Source of the DNA: SW4 sp042466115
GTDB lineage: Bacteria; Pseudomonadota; Alphaproteobacteria; Rhodobacterales; Rhodobacteraceae
Direction: 5' to 3'
DNA: 64,000 bases
NCBI RefSeq assembly: GCF_042466115.1
Contig: NZ_JAXHBQ010000001.1
Location: 2,666,001-2,730,000 of the forward strand
Shown piece by piece: positions 8,852 to 16,866 of the stretch. The notes below the pieces were generated by a model, which made no database searches, had not been told where the DNA came from, and saw only the letters and a program-made list of their open reading frames with translations. Positions within the stretch are counted from its first letter, which is position 1; each line of letters begins with the position of its first letter. The translations under genes were made by a program, and so were the position numbers.

Positions 8852-8916
8852 AGAAGTAGCGCGCTCAAAGACAGCCCACGGGGGGCAGTCATCGGGGTAT
8901 GTTGGCGCGTATCCAT
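8836..8916 (-). CDS. leuA leader peptide, leucine-rich
   Basis: A 26-codon ORF, too short for most gene callers, that starts with MDTRQHTPM and ends LSLSALLLLSCL before TGA. Seven of the last twelve residues are leucine, and the run CTA-CTT-CTC-CTT uses four leucine codons in a row directly upstream of leuA. The stop lies inside the 5' arm of the leader hairpin, as expected of an attenuation leader. A TATAGT -10 box ends 7 bases before the first ATG, so the mRNA may be leaderless. An in-frame ATG at codon 9 would give an 18-residue version. No Shine-Dalgarno is visible for either. Confidence 0.75.
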   Translation of the reverse strand: MDTRQHTPMTAPRGLSLSALLLLSCL

Positions 8917-8923
8917 GGGTCGG

Positions 8924-8951
8924 ACTATACAACGGGCACCTAGTTTGAAAA
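8924..8951 (-). promoter_or_regulatory. Likely promoter of the leuA leader transcript
   Basis: Minus strand: TTTTCA (8951-8946), 16-base spacer, TATAGT (8929-8924). Transcription would begin about 8917, directly at the leader peptide ATG (8916). The -10 matches 5 of 6 consensus positions. Confidence 0.5.
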
Positions 8952-8990
8952 GGGGCAGTTTTGAAAAACTGCGCATGATTGTTTGTTTTT

Positions 8991-9049
8991 GGGGCGCTGC
9001 CCCCTTGGCCCTTGGCCAATTCCCCCGGAGTATTTTCGAACAAAAGAAG
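8991..9049. repeat. Intergenic repeat, copy 2 (paired with 432-490)
   Basis: A 59-base relative of 432-490, with the same order of elements: a GGGGC/GCCCC hairpin, a TTGGCC/GGCCAA hairpin with a 3-base loop, AATTCCCCCGGAGTATTTT, and ACAAAAGAAG. It lies between the divergent leuA leader and the SDR gene, 37 bases upstream of the SDR start. Confidence 0.65.
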
Positions 9050-9085
9050 CTGGACGTTGCGCGCGGTTGGCCTAGGTGGCGCATC

Positions 9086-9751
9086 ATGGAAAATGCTTTG
9101 ATTATTGGTGCTTCTGGCGGGATTGGTGCGGCGGTGGCACAGGAGATGTCGGCGCGCGGTGTGACGGTGACGGGCCTTTCGCGCAGCGTTGACGGGTTGG
9201 ACGTGACTGATCCGGCATCAGTGGCGCGTGTTATGGGTGATCTGTCGGGTCCGTATGATTGTGTGTTCATCGCTGTCGGGGTCTTGGCCCCCACGGGTGG
9301 CGTGCCTGAAAAATCGCTGGGGGCGATTGACGCAAACGCCATGGCGCAGGTCATGGCCGTGAATGCCATCGGTCCGGCGTTATTGTTGGCACAACTGCCG
9401 CGATTGTTAAGCAAGGATCGCGCGTCGGTCGTGGGTGTGCTTTCGGCGCGGGTCGGGTCGATTGGCGACAACCAGATCGGCGGCTGGCATTCCTACCGCG
9501 CTTCAAAGGCCGCCGTGAACCAGATCGTGCATGGCGCGGCGATCGAACTGCGCCGCTCGCACAAAGGGGCGGTTTGTGTCGCCTTGCATCCGGGCACTGT
9601 GGCCACACCTTTTACGGCCGATTATGCGGGGCGGCACAGCACCGTTTCCCCCGATGAAGCTGCGCGCAATCTGGTGAATGTCATGGCGGGGCTGACCCCT
9701 GCGGACACCGGCCGGTTCTTTGATTATGCTGGGAAATCCGTGCCGTGGTAA
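9086..9751 (+). CDS. Short-chain dehydrogenase/reductase (SDR), CsgA-like
   Basis: A 221-residue single-domain SDR. The cofactor motif GASGGIG is at residues 8-14, and the active-site YRASK (Tyr-x-x-x-Lys) lies near residue 137. The sequence AVGVLAPTGG takes the place of the usual NNAG motif, as in the short CsgA/sniffer-like subgroup. The ATG at 9086 was chosen because the Rossmann strand begins at once (MENALIIGASG). Longer upstream readings run through the repeat at 8991. The stop overlaps the photolyase start by 7 bases, so both are probably co-transcribed. The substrate is unknown. Confidence 0.85.
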   Translation: MENALIIGASGGIGAAVAQEMSARGVTVTGLSRSVDGLDVTDPASVARVMGDLSGPYDCVFIAVGVLAPTGGVPEKSLGAIDANAMAQVMAVNAIGPALLLAQLPRLLSKDRASVVGVLSARVGSIGDNQIGGWHSYRASKAAVNQIVHGAAIELRRSHKGAVCVALHPGTVATPFTADYAGRHSTVSPDEAARNLVNVMAGLTPADTGRFFDYAGKSVPW

Positions 9752-11271
9752 AGCTGGTTCTGGTTCTTGGCGACCAGTTGAGCGAGGGGATCGCGGCGCT
9801 GCGTGAGGCCGACCCTGCGTGCGATGTCGTGGTCATGGCCGAGGTCATGGGTGAAGCGGAATATGTCCCCCATCACCCCAAGAAGATCGCGCTGATCTTC
9901 GCGGCGATGCGCAAGTTTGCCGCCCGTCTTGAAGGGCAGGGGTGGCGGGTGGTCTATACGCCTCTGGATCACCCTGAAAACAGCGGCACGATCGCGGGTG
10001 AACTGCTGCGCCATGCGGCGGCGTTTGGCGCGGATGAGGTGCTTGCCACGCAACCCGGTGAGTGGCGGTTGATCGCGGAACTGGACGCAGTGCCGCTGCG
10101 GCTGCGCCAACTGCCAGACGACCGGTTCATTGCCACGCAGGCAGAGTTTGCGGATTGGGCAAAGGGGCGCAAGCAGTTGCGGATGGAGTGGTTTTACCGT
10201 GACATGCGCCGCAAGACCGGCCTGCTGATGGTGGGGGACGAACCCGCAGGCGGGCAGTGGAACTTTGACCATGAAAACCGCAAGCCACCACCCGAAGGCA
10301 TTGATTTCAAAGGGCCAATGCGGTTTTCGCCGGGCGGGGATGTGGCCGAGGTTCTGGCACTTGTCAGTGCGCGTTTTGCGGTTAATTTCGGCAGTCTGGA
10401 TGATTTCTGGTTCGCCACAGATCACGAGCAGGCGCGCCAGCATCTGGCCCATTGGGTGCGGCATGGTTTGCCCCGATTTGGCGATTATCAGGATGCGATG
10501 ATGGGGGGCGAAAGGTTCCTTTATCACGCGATTGTCGGGCTTTACCTGAACATCGGTTTGCTGGACCCGATGGAAGTATGCCAAGCCGTTGAAGACGCGT
10601 GGAAAAACGGTGACGCGCCGATCAATGCCGCCGAAGGGTTCATCCGCCAGATCATTGGCTGGCGCGAGTATGTGCGGGGCATCTATTTCCTTGAAGGGCC
10701 GGAGTATGTGTCGCGTAATACGTTGAATCACAAGCGGGATTTGCCCTGGCTTTATTGGGGTGGCGAGACGAAGATGCGCTGCATGGCCAAGGCCGTGGAA
10801 CAGACCCGCGAGGAGGCCTATGCCCACCACATCCAGCGCCTGATGGTGACGGGCAATTTCGCCCTGCTGGCGGGGGTTGATCCGGCGCAGATGCATGAAT
10901 GGTATCTGGCGGTTTATGCGGACGCCTTTGAATGGGTCGAGGCCCCCAATACCATCGGGATGAGCCAGTTTGCCGATGGCGGGATTGTCGCCTCAAAGCC
11001 TTATATTTCCAGTGGAAATTACATCAACAAGATGTCGGACTACTGCAAGGATTGCGCCTATAAAATCAAGGATAAGACGGGGGAGGATGCCTGCCCTTTC
11101 AACCTGCTCTATTGGCATTTTCTGGACCGTCACCGCGTCCGGTTCCGGGGCAATCCGCGCATGGCGAATATGTATCGCACGTGGGACCGGATGGATGGCG
11201 AAAAGCGCGAAACGGTGCAGGCAGATGCGCGCCGTTTTCTGGAAAAGCTGGACGCGGGCGAGGCGGTTTGA
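9745..11271 (+). CDS. phrB: FeS-containing bacterial photolyase/cryptochrome ((6-4) photolyase type)
   Basis: A 508-residue flavoprotein of the FeS-BCP group, related to Agrobacterium PhrB, which repairs UV (6-4) photoproducts using blue light. The N-terminal alpha/beta domain starts VKLVLVLGDQLS. The C-terminal FAD-binding helical domain carries the [4Fe-4S] ligands: one Cys in KMRCMAKAV and the cluster YCKDCAYKIKDK...DACPF with C-x2-C-x12-C spacing. The conserved GMSQFADGGIVASKPY segment precedes it. The start is GTG, overlapping the SDR stop. The symbol follows the Agrobacterium gene and could instead be given as a cryptochrome (cryB) name. Confidence 0.92.
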   Translation: MVKLVLVLGDQLSEGIAALREADPACDVVVMAEVMGEAEYVPHHPKKIALIFAAMRKFAARLEGQGWRVVYTPLDHPENSGTIAGELLRHAAAFGADEVLATQPGEWRLIAELDAVPLRLRQLPDDRFIATQAEFADWAKGRKQLRMEWFYRDMRRKTGLLMVGDEPAGGQWNFDHENRKPPPEGIDFKGPMRFSPGGDVAEVLALVSARFAVNFGSLDDFWFATDHEQARQHLAHWVRHGLPRFGDYQDAMMGGERFLYHAIVGLYLNIGLLDPMEVCQAVEDAWKNGDAPINAAEGFIRQIIGWREYVRGIYFLEGPEYVSRNTLNHKRDLPWLYWGGETKMRCMAKAVEQTREEAYAHHIQRLMVTGNFALLAGVDPAQMHEWYLAVYADAFEWVEAPNTIGMSQFADGGIVASKPYISSGNYINKMSDYCKDCAYKIKDKTGEDACPFNLLYWHFLDRHRVRFRGNPRMANMYRTWDRMDGEKRETVQADARRFLEKLDAGEAV

Positions 11272-11284
11272 CGGGGAAAAGGCC

Positions 11285-11339
11285 CGTATGGACAGCGTAT
11301 GGAAACCATATGGAAAGCGTATGGGTCCGATATGGCGTG
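11285..11339 (+). repeat. Five 11-bp tandem repeats, consensus CGTATGGAAAG
   Basis: The core TATGG occurs at 11287, 11298, 11309, 11320 and 11331, each exactly 11 bases after the last. Units start at 11285, 11296, 11307, 11318 and 11329. The spacing is one helical turn, so the repeats face the same side of the DNA. The array lies 13 bases after the photolyase stop and ends directly against a REP palindrome. No gene explains it. Confidence 0.85.
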
Positions 11340-11340
11340 T

Positions 11341-11358
11341 GGCGGGATGAATCCCGCC
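11341..11358. repeat. REP-like palindrome GGCGGGAT-GA-ATCCCGCC
   Basis: An 18-bp palindrome of the same size and plan as those around the RAYT gene (26984, 27308, 27564) and at 42971 and 42995. It is followed by CCTGCGG, comparable to the CCCTACG flank of other copies. It lies between the convergent photolyase and MORN genes. Confidence 0.7.
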
Positions 11359-11366
11359 CTGCGGGG

Positions 11367-12803
11367 TTATTCGCTGGTCGGTTCGTCCTCGATAACCACA
11401 CCGTCGGTTGCCGGGCTCGTGTCGCCTTGGGTCACGAGCGCGCCATCTTGCCACGCACCCGTCGCGGTTTCGCCCGAGGCATAGCGCATCGTGCCGTCAC
11501 CCTGGCGGCGGCCTGCGCGGAACATGCCCTCGTAAACGTCGCCCGTGGCGTAGGTCGCCACACCGATGCCGCTGATTTCGCCGTTCTGCCATTGGCCTTC
11601 GTAGGTAAAGCCGCCGACCATCGTCATTTTCCCGCGACCATGGCGTTGCCCGTCAAGGAACTCGCCCTCGTAAACGGTGCCGTCTGCATAGGTCGCCGTG
11701 CCCATGCCGTTGCGCTGCCCCTGAACCCAGGTGCCCGCATAGGTGTAGCCATCGGCGTAGGTCATCGTGCCTTGACCGTGGTAGGCGCCAGCCAGAAATT
11801 CGCCTTCATAGATCAGGCCGGTGGCATAGGTGAATGTCCCGCTGCCTTCGATCACGCCGCCGCGCCAATCGCCTTGATAGCTTGAGCCGTCCGCATAGGT
11901 GTGGGTGCCGCTGCCATCAGGCAGGCCGGCGCGGAAATCGCCCTCAAAGCTGGACCCGTCCGGATAGGTTACGACACCGATCCCCTCCATGTCGCCGCCG
12001 ACCCATGACCCGATATAGGTGTAGCCATCCGCGCCACGGAATGTGCCTTGGCCGTGGCGGCGGTCATCGGCGAAACCGCCCTGATAGACATCGCCGTTGG
12101 CAAATGTCAGCGTGCCGGTGCCGTCCTTCAGGCCGGCGACAAGATCACCATCGTAGATGTCGCCGTTCGGGCGCACGACGCGGCCTTGGCCCTGAATGGC
12201 CCCTGCCGCCCAAGTGCCGGAATAGACCAGACCATCGGCCATTGTCAGGGTGCCTTCGCCCTCGCGTTCGCCGTCCACAAGCGTGCCCTGATAGACGGCA
12301 CCATCGGGATAGGTGATCGTGCCTTCGCCCTGTTTGACACCGTTCACCCATGGGCCTTCGTAGATGTATCCCGATGGGCTGCGCATGGTGCCTTGACCGT
12401 GGTGCATGGCGTTGCGCAATTCGCCCTCGTAAACCGTGCCGTTGGCATAGCGCACGATCCCGCGGCCAGTCATTTTTCCATCAGTCCAGTCGCCCTCGTA
12501 GGTGCCGCCATCGGCAAAAACGATTGTTCCGAACCCTTCGGGCTTGCCAAGGGCGAACTGCCCTTCATAGACCGCGCCGTTGGGATATTGCGCGGTGCCC
12601 TGTCCTCGAATTTCGCCCTCGAACCATTCGCCGGTATATTCGTAGCCGTTGGGCAAGCGGTAACTGCCCATCCCGTGTTGCAGGCCGTTCAAAAAGCCGC
12701 CCTCGTAAACGCCGCCGTCTTCGTATTGTTTGACGGTAACGTCTTGTGCAAAGGCGGGCGTGGCAAACAAAAGCGCGGCGATCAGGGGCAGGTGGCGATT
12801 CAT
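11367..12803 (-). CDS. Secreted MORN-repeat protein
   Basis: A 478-residue protein with an N-terminal signal peptide (MNRHLPLIAALLFATPAFAQ) followed by 18 uninterrupted MORN repeats of exactly 23 residues each (pattern G-x-Y-x-G-x-W/F-x-x-G-x-x-x-G-x-G-x-x-x-Y-x-x), then one degenerate repeat and a short acidic tail. MORN arrays form long beta-hairpin ribbons that often bind membranes or partners. Bacterial secreted versions have no settled role. It converges on the photolyase gene and diverges from nadE. The repeats are diverged in sequence, so they are old and not a recent expansion. Confidence 0.9.
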   Translation of the reverse strand: MNRHLPLIAALLFATPAFAQDVTVKQYEDGGVYEGGFLNGLQHGMGSYRLPNGYEYTGEWFEGEIRGQGTAQYPNGAVYEGQFALGKPEGFGTIVFADGGTYEGDWTDGKMTGRGIVRYANGTVYEGELRNAMHHGQGTMRSPSGYIYEGPWVNGVKQGEGTITYPDGAVYQGTLVDGEREGEGTLTMADGLVYSGTWAAGAIQGQGRVVRPNGDIYDGDLVAGLKDGTGTLTFANGDVYQGGFADDRRHGQGTFRGADGYTYIGSWVGGDMEGIGVVTYPDGSSFEGDFRAGLPDGSGTHTYADGSSYQGDWRGGVIEGSGTFTYATGLIYEGEFLAGAYHGQGTMTYADGYTYAGTWVQGQRNGMGTATYADGTVYEGEFLDGQRHGRGKMTMVGGFTYEGQWQNGEISGIGVATYATGDVYEGMFRAGRRQGDGTMRYASGETATGAWQDGALVTQGDTSPATDGVVIEDEPTSE

Positions 12804-12949
12804 ATCTGTGCGGTCCTCGATATTCTTGGGCCAAGCTAATGGACGGGGCAGGGCCGTGCAACGGTGGAAAGGGTCACGTCATGGTGCAATCGGCTTCCCC
12901 TTGCCGGTTGTTCTGCTAAATGAAGGAACTTGAACCAAGGATTGCTGCA

Positions 12950-14608
12950 ATGACTGACACCTTTCGCCTGACCCTTGCCCAGTTGAACCCCACCGTGGGG
13001 GACATCAAGGGCAACGCCACCAAGGCCCGCGAAGCCTGGGAACAAGGCCGCGCGGCGGGGGCCGATATGGTCATGCTGCCGGAAATGTTCATCACCGGCT
13101 ATCAGGCGCAGGATCTGGTGCTGAAACCGGCGTTCACGTTGGCGGCGATGGATGCGGTGGAACAGCTGGCGCGCGATTGCGCCGATGGCCCGATGGTCGG
13201 GATTGGCGGGCCGCTGTCAGAACTGCCGAAACTGCACAACGCCTATTTCATTCTGAAGGGCGGCAAGGTGCACGCCACGACCCGCAAGTATTACCTGCCC
13301 AATTTCAATGTTTTTGACGAAGTGCGCCTGTTTTCCCGCAGCGACATGCAAGGCCCGTGGGACGCGGGCGCGCTGCGCATAGGCACGCCGATCTGCGAGG
13401 ATGCGTGGTACGAGGACGTTTGCGAAGCGATGGTGGATAGCGGTGCGGAAATGCTGTTGGTCCCCAACGGCAGCCCCTATTTCCGAAACAAATACGATAT
13501 CCGCCTGTCCAACATGGTGTCCCGTGTGATCGAAAACGATGTGCCGCTGGTCTATCTGAACTTTGTCGGCGGGCAGGATGATCAGGTGTTTGATGGCGGG
13601 TCGTTCGTGTTGAACCGCGGTGGCAAACTGGCCGTGAAACTGCCCCTGTTCGACGAGGCCGTGGTGCATGTGGATTTTGAGTGCGATGCCGAAGGCTGGC
13701 GCGCTGTTGAAGGGGACGTGGCGATTTTCCCCGACGATCTTGAGCAGGATTACCGCGTCATGGTCGAGGGCCTGCGCGATTATATGCGCAAGACCGGGTT
13801 CCAAAAGGTGTTGCTGGGCCTTTCGGGCGGGATCGACAGCGCGATTGTCGCAACCATCGCTGCGGATGCGCTGGGGTCGGAAAATGTGCGCTGTGTGATG
13901 CTGCCGTCGGAATATACCTCGCAATCCTCGCTGGATGATGCGGCCAAGGTCGCGGATGCGCTGGGCTGCAAATACGATACCGTGCCGATTGGACCGACCC
14001 GCGCGGCGGTGACAGAAACCCTCGCGCCGCTGTTTGCCGGGCTGGACGAAGGCCTGACCGAGGAGAATATCCAAAGCCGGATCAGGGGGTTGCTGCTCAT
14101 GGCTCAGTCCAACAAGTTTGGTGAAATGCTGCTGACCACGGGCAATAAATCCGAGGTGGCCGTGGGCTATGCCACGATCTATGGCGATATGGCGGGCGGG
14201 TATAATCCGATCAAGGATATGTATAAAACACGCGTCTTTGATGCCTGTCGGTGGCGCAATGCCAACCACCGCCCGTGGATGAAAGCCCCGGCGGGCGAAA
14301 TGATCCCCGCCAGCATCATCGACAAGCCCCCGTCAGCCGAATTGCGCGCCGATCAAAAGGACGAAGACAGCCTGCCGCCCTATGATGTGCTGGACGGGAT
14401 CCTGACGATGCTGGTGGACGAGGAAGCATCAGTGTCCGATTGCGTGGCCGAAGGGTATGATCATGACACGGTGAAACGGGTCGAGCACCTGCTTTATATC
14501 AGCGAATACAAGCGGTTCCAGTCGGCCCCCGGCCCGCGCTTGTCAATGCGGGCGTTCTGGCTGGATCGCCGTTATCCGATCGTGAACCGCTGGCGCGACG
14601 AAGCGTAA
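12950..14608 (+). CDS. nadE: Glutamine-dependent NAD+ synthetase
   Basis: A 552-residue bifunctional enzyme that makes NAD from deamido-NAD with ammonia taken from glutamine. The N-terminal nitrilase-type glutaminase domain has the catalytic triad Glu45, Lys113 and Cys149 (TPICEDAW). The C-terminal synthetase domain has the ATP pyrophosphatase loop LGLSGGIDSA near residue 290. The ATG at 12950 was preferred because AAGGA lies 8 bases upstream; an in-frame ATG at 12920 has no such site. The length is typical. It stands alone, divergent from the MORN gene. Confidence 0.96.
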   Translation: MTDTFRLTLAQLNPTVGDIKGNATKAREAWEQGRAAGADMVMLPEMFITGYQAQDLVLKPAFTLAAMDAVEQLARDCADGPMVGIGGPLSELPKLHNAYFILKGGKVHATTRKYYLPNFNVFDEVRLFSRSDMQGPWDAGALRIGTPICEDAWYEDVCEAMVDSGAEMLLVPNGSPYFRNKYDIRLSNMVSRVIENDVPLVYLNFVGGQDDQVFDGGSFVLNRGGKLAVKLPLFDEAVVHVDFECDAEGWRAVEGDVAIFPDDLEQDYRVMVEGLRDYMRKTGFQKVLLGLSGGIDSAIVATIAADALGSENVRCVMLPSEYTSQSSLDDAAKVADALGCKYDTVPIGPTRAAVTETLAPLFAGLDEGLTEENIQSRIRGLLLMAQSNKFGEMLLTTGNKSEVAVGYATIYGDMAGGYNPIKDMYKTRVFDACRWRNANHRPWMKAPAGEMIPASIIDKPPSAELRADQKDEDSLPPYDVLDGILTMLVDEEASVSDCVAEGYDHDTVKRVEHLLYISEYKRFQSAPGPRLSMRAFWLDRRYPIVNRWRDEA

Positions 14609-14694
14609 GACCATCTTCAAACGAATGTCCAAATGACAGGCAATTTTTGCCATATTTGCCGCCTATTCAGGTCAAAACCCTGAAAGGCAAGCCC

Positions 14695-15381
14695 ATGACA
14701 TCGATCACCTTTTACGCCAGTGAAGCCAACCGCAACGCCGCCTTTACCAAGGCGAAATTGTGGATGTTTTTCAGCGTTGTGGTGTTTCTTTTCGCGCCCT
14801 ATGGCCCTGTGCTTGCGATCCCGTTGTTTGCGATAGGGTTCTGGTTTGGTGGCCCCGAACTGGGTGCCCGTGCCGCGCAATGCCCGAGTTTCACAGCAGA
14901 TACAGAAGGGTTTGTGACCGGACAGCGGTTTACCGTCACAGACCGGCACCGGTTGGGCTGGGACGAATTTCGCGGCGTTGAACTGCGCACCGAAGGATTT
15001 GAACCATTCTTTGCGCAGCGTGTTCTTGTGATCAAAACCGCCAATCACGGCGAGCAAAAGATCAGACAACAAATGATGAGCGGGACGCCTGAAGGCATGG
15101 CGCGAGAGATCAGTGATTACGCCCGCGCAGCCCAGATGGCCAAAGGGATGCGGGTGATCGTCGCTGAAATCGAACAAAGCGAACGGCGCGCAACGCAATC
15201 ATCTGCTCCACTTGCGCAGGTTGCGCAGGCTTCTGCCCCTGTTGCAAAACCCGTTGCAGCCAGAACCGGCCCACGCCCCCAGCAACCTGTGAGGCAAGCA
15301 CAAATCGGTGGTGACGCCAGCCCGATTACGTCAACGCCGCGCCTGAGCGAACGTTTGTTTGGTCGTCGCAAGGTAATCTGA
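14695..15381 (+). CDS. Hypothetical membrane protein with proline/alanine-rich tail
   Basis: A 228-residue protein without a recognised family. Residues 22-50 or so form one or two closely spaced membrane helices (LWMFFSVVVFLFAPYGPVLA, then IPLFAIGFWFGG). A soluble region follows with a pattern reminiscent of a PH-like domain (TAD...GFVTGQRFTVTDRHRLGWDEFRGVELR). The last 60 residues are Ala/Pro/Gln-rich and probably disordered. AAAGG lies 7 bases before the ATG. It sits between nadE and a DUF1801 gene and may share a transcript with the latter (28-base gap). Confidence 0.6.
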   Translation: MTSITFYASEANRNAAFTKAKLWMFFSVVVFLFAPYGPVLAIPLFAIGFWFGGPELGARAAQCPSFTADTEGFVTGQRFTVTDRHRLGWDEFRGVELRTEGFEPFFAQRVLVIKTANHGEQKIRQQMMSGTPEGMAREISDYARAAQMAKGMRVIVAEIEQSERRATQSSAPLAQVAQASAPVAKPVAARTGPRPQQPVRQAQIGGDASPITSTPRLSERLFGRRKVI

Positions 15382-15409
15382 TAGTCTTACCCCGAAGGGG
15401 GAGGGCATC

Positions 15410-15844
15410 ATGGCCAAAGCAGAGAACAAGACCCAAGTCACCGAAGTCAGCGTTGATGATTTCATTGCCGCGGTGGATCATCCGGTGCGGCGTGCCGATG
15501 CGATTGCGCTGAACGAGATGTTCATGCGCGTCACCGGCTGGCAACCGCGCATGTGGGGGCCGACGATGATTGGCTATGGGCAATACCACTACATCTATGA
15601 CAGCGGGCGCGAGGGCGATTGTCTGGCGACCGGGTTCAGCCCGCGCAAGGCCAACCTCAGCGTCTATATCTTGCCCGGATATGGTGATTTCGGTGATCAT
15701 CTTGCACGGTTGGGCAAGCACAAGATCGGCAAATCCTGCCTTTATATCAACAAATTGGCCGATGTGGACATGGGTGTGCTTGAAGAACTGGTGCGCGCAG
15801 GGCTGGATGATCTGGCCACCCGCTGGCCCGTCATCCCGACCTAA
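15410..15844 (+). CDS. DUF1801 domain-containing protein
   Basis: A 144-residue cytosolic protein of the DUF1801 (YdhG/YjbR-like) family, whose members have a small alpha/beta fold and no firmly assigned activity. The conserved MWGPTMIGYGQYHYIYDSGR stretch (residues 47-66) and the KHKIGKSCLYINKLADVDM segment support the family. The start has a purine-rich GAAGGGGGAGGG stretch upstream. The stop overlaps the tail of the convergent sugar-kinase gene by 4 bases. Confidence 0.8.
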   Translation: MAKAENKTQVTEVSVDDFIAAVDHPVRRADAIALNEMFMRVTGWQPRMWGPTMIGYGQYHYIYDSGREGDCLATGFSPRKANLSVYILPGYGDFGDHLARLGKHKIGKSCLYINKLADVDMGVLEELVRAGLDDLATRWPVIPT

Positions 15845-16788
15845 AGCGGGCTGACGATGCAGGCGTCAAGCAAGCGCAGATAATCGTCCTTGTGGCACAG
15901 CTGCGTGCCTTCGGTCATGACGGCGGCGCTGGCGGCTGCCGATCCGTGCTGCAATGCCGTTTCAATGTCTGCGTCACGCGCCAATGCCATTGTGAACCCA
16001 CCGACAAAACTGTCGCCAGCGCCAACCTTGCTGCGGATGTCAACCTTGGGGGCGGCCACATGCAGGTGTTGCGTGCCATCGGCCAGCACCGACCCGTCCG
16101 CGCCGCGTGCCACGATCACCATCTGCCCCGCGCCGCGCCGCACAAGGCTGGCCGCGAAGGCGGCGCTGTCACGGCGCGATGCCAGCGGGCGGCGCGCCAG
16201 CCCTTCGGCCTCGTGCTGGTCCATACGCAAAACGAGCGGCGGGCGGATCTGACCAGCGGCAAGGTGGGACAGGATCGGGCCTGATGTATCAAGTATGACC
16301 CGCACATCGGTGTCGCTGAAATCCTGACAGATACGGGCATAAAGATCGGGTGCGGCCCCGTTTGGCCCGCTGCCTGACAGCACAAGGATACTGTCGGCCC
16401 GGGCCGCGTCACGAATGGCGGCGCGGGCGGCGTCAATGTCGGCGGCCTCCCAATCGGGGCCGGGCAGCATGAACCGATACTGATCCATGCTGTTCAGATC
16501 CGTCACCGCAAGACTTTGGCGCGTTTCACTGGGCGCGGGATGGACAACAGGGGTCAAACCTGCGGCCGTCAGCAAGTGCAGCAAGGCCTGTCCCGTATCG
16601 CCCCCCAGCGCCACAAAGCACCGCGCCTGTCCGCCTAGCTGATGGATCGCGCGCGCCACGTTCAGCCCGCCCCCACCCGGATCGGTGTCAGGGGGCGAAC
16701 AGCGCAATTTCACATTTGCATGCACCTCGGACACCGAGGTCGCAAGATCAAGCGCGGGATTCAGTGTAACTGTTAGAATATCATGCAT
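15841..16788 (-). CDS. PfkB-family hexose kinase (1-phosphofructokinase/6-phosphofructokinase 2 type)
   Basis: A 315-residue ribokinase-fold sugar kinase. The N-terminus ILTVTLNPALDLAT and the DPGGGGLNVARAIHQLGG motif (about 36-53) resemble the Pfk-2/FruK/LacC group. The C-terminal anion-hole motif is KVGAGDSFVGGF, with the catalytic Asp. It would phosphorylate a hexose phosphate such as fructose 6-phosphate, fructose 1-phosphate or tagatose 6-phosphate; the sequence alone does not decide. It stands alone, with a perfect 14-bp LacI-type palindrome 57 bases upstream, so it is probably repressed by a LacI-family regulator encoded elsewhere. Confidence 0.85.
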   Translation of the reverse strand: MHDILTVTLNPALDLATSVSEVHANVKLRCSPPDTDPGGGGLNVARAIHQLGGQARCFVALGGDTGQALLHLLTAAGLTPVVHPAPSETRQSLAVTDLNSMDQYRFMLPGPDWEAADIDAARAAIRDAARADSILVLSGSGPNGAAPDLYARICQDFSDTDVRVILDTSGPILSHLAAGQIRPPLVLRMDQHEAEGLARRPLASRRDSAAFAASLVRRGAGQMVIVARGADGSVLADGTQHLHVAAPKVDIRSKVGAGDSFVGGFTMALARDADIETALQHGSAAASAAVMTEGTQLCHKDDYLRLLDACIVSPL

Positions 16789-16844
16789 GGCAGCACCTTT
16801 CGGCCGTTATGGTGCCAAAGGGGTCGGGGCGCTGCAAGCGGAAA

Positions 16845-16858
16845 TGATAGCGCTATCA
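16845..16858. promoter_or_regulatory. LacI-family-type operator TGATAGCGCTATCA
   Basis: A perfect 14-bp palindrome with the central CG typical of LacI/GalR operators. It lies 57 bases upstream of the PfkB kinase start (minus strand) and just past the metallopeptidase gene. Confidence 0.6.
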
Positions 16859-16866
16859 GTGCACCT

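Noticed and set aside
11367..12803. Regular 69-base periodicity suggestive of a CRISPR or satellite
   Set aside because: The repeats are diverged at the DNA level and encode in-frame 23-residue MORN units; it is a coding repeat.
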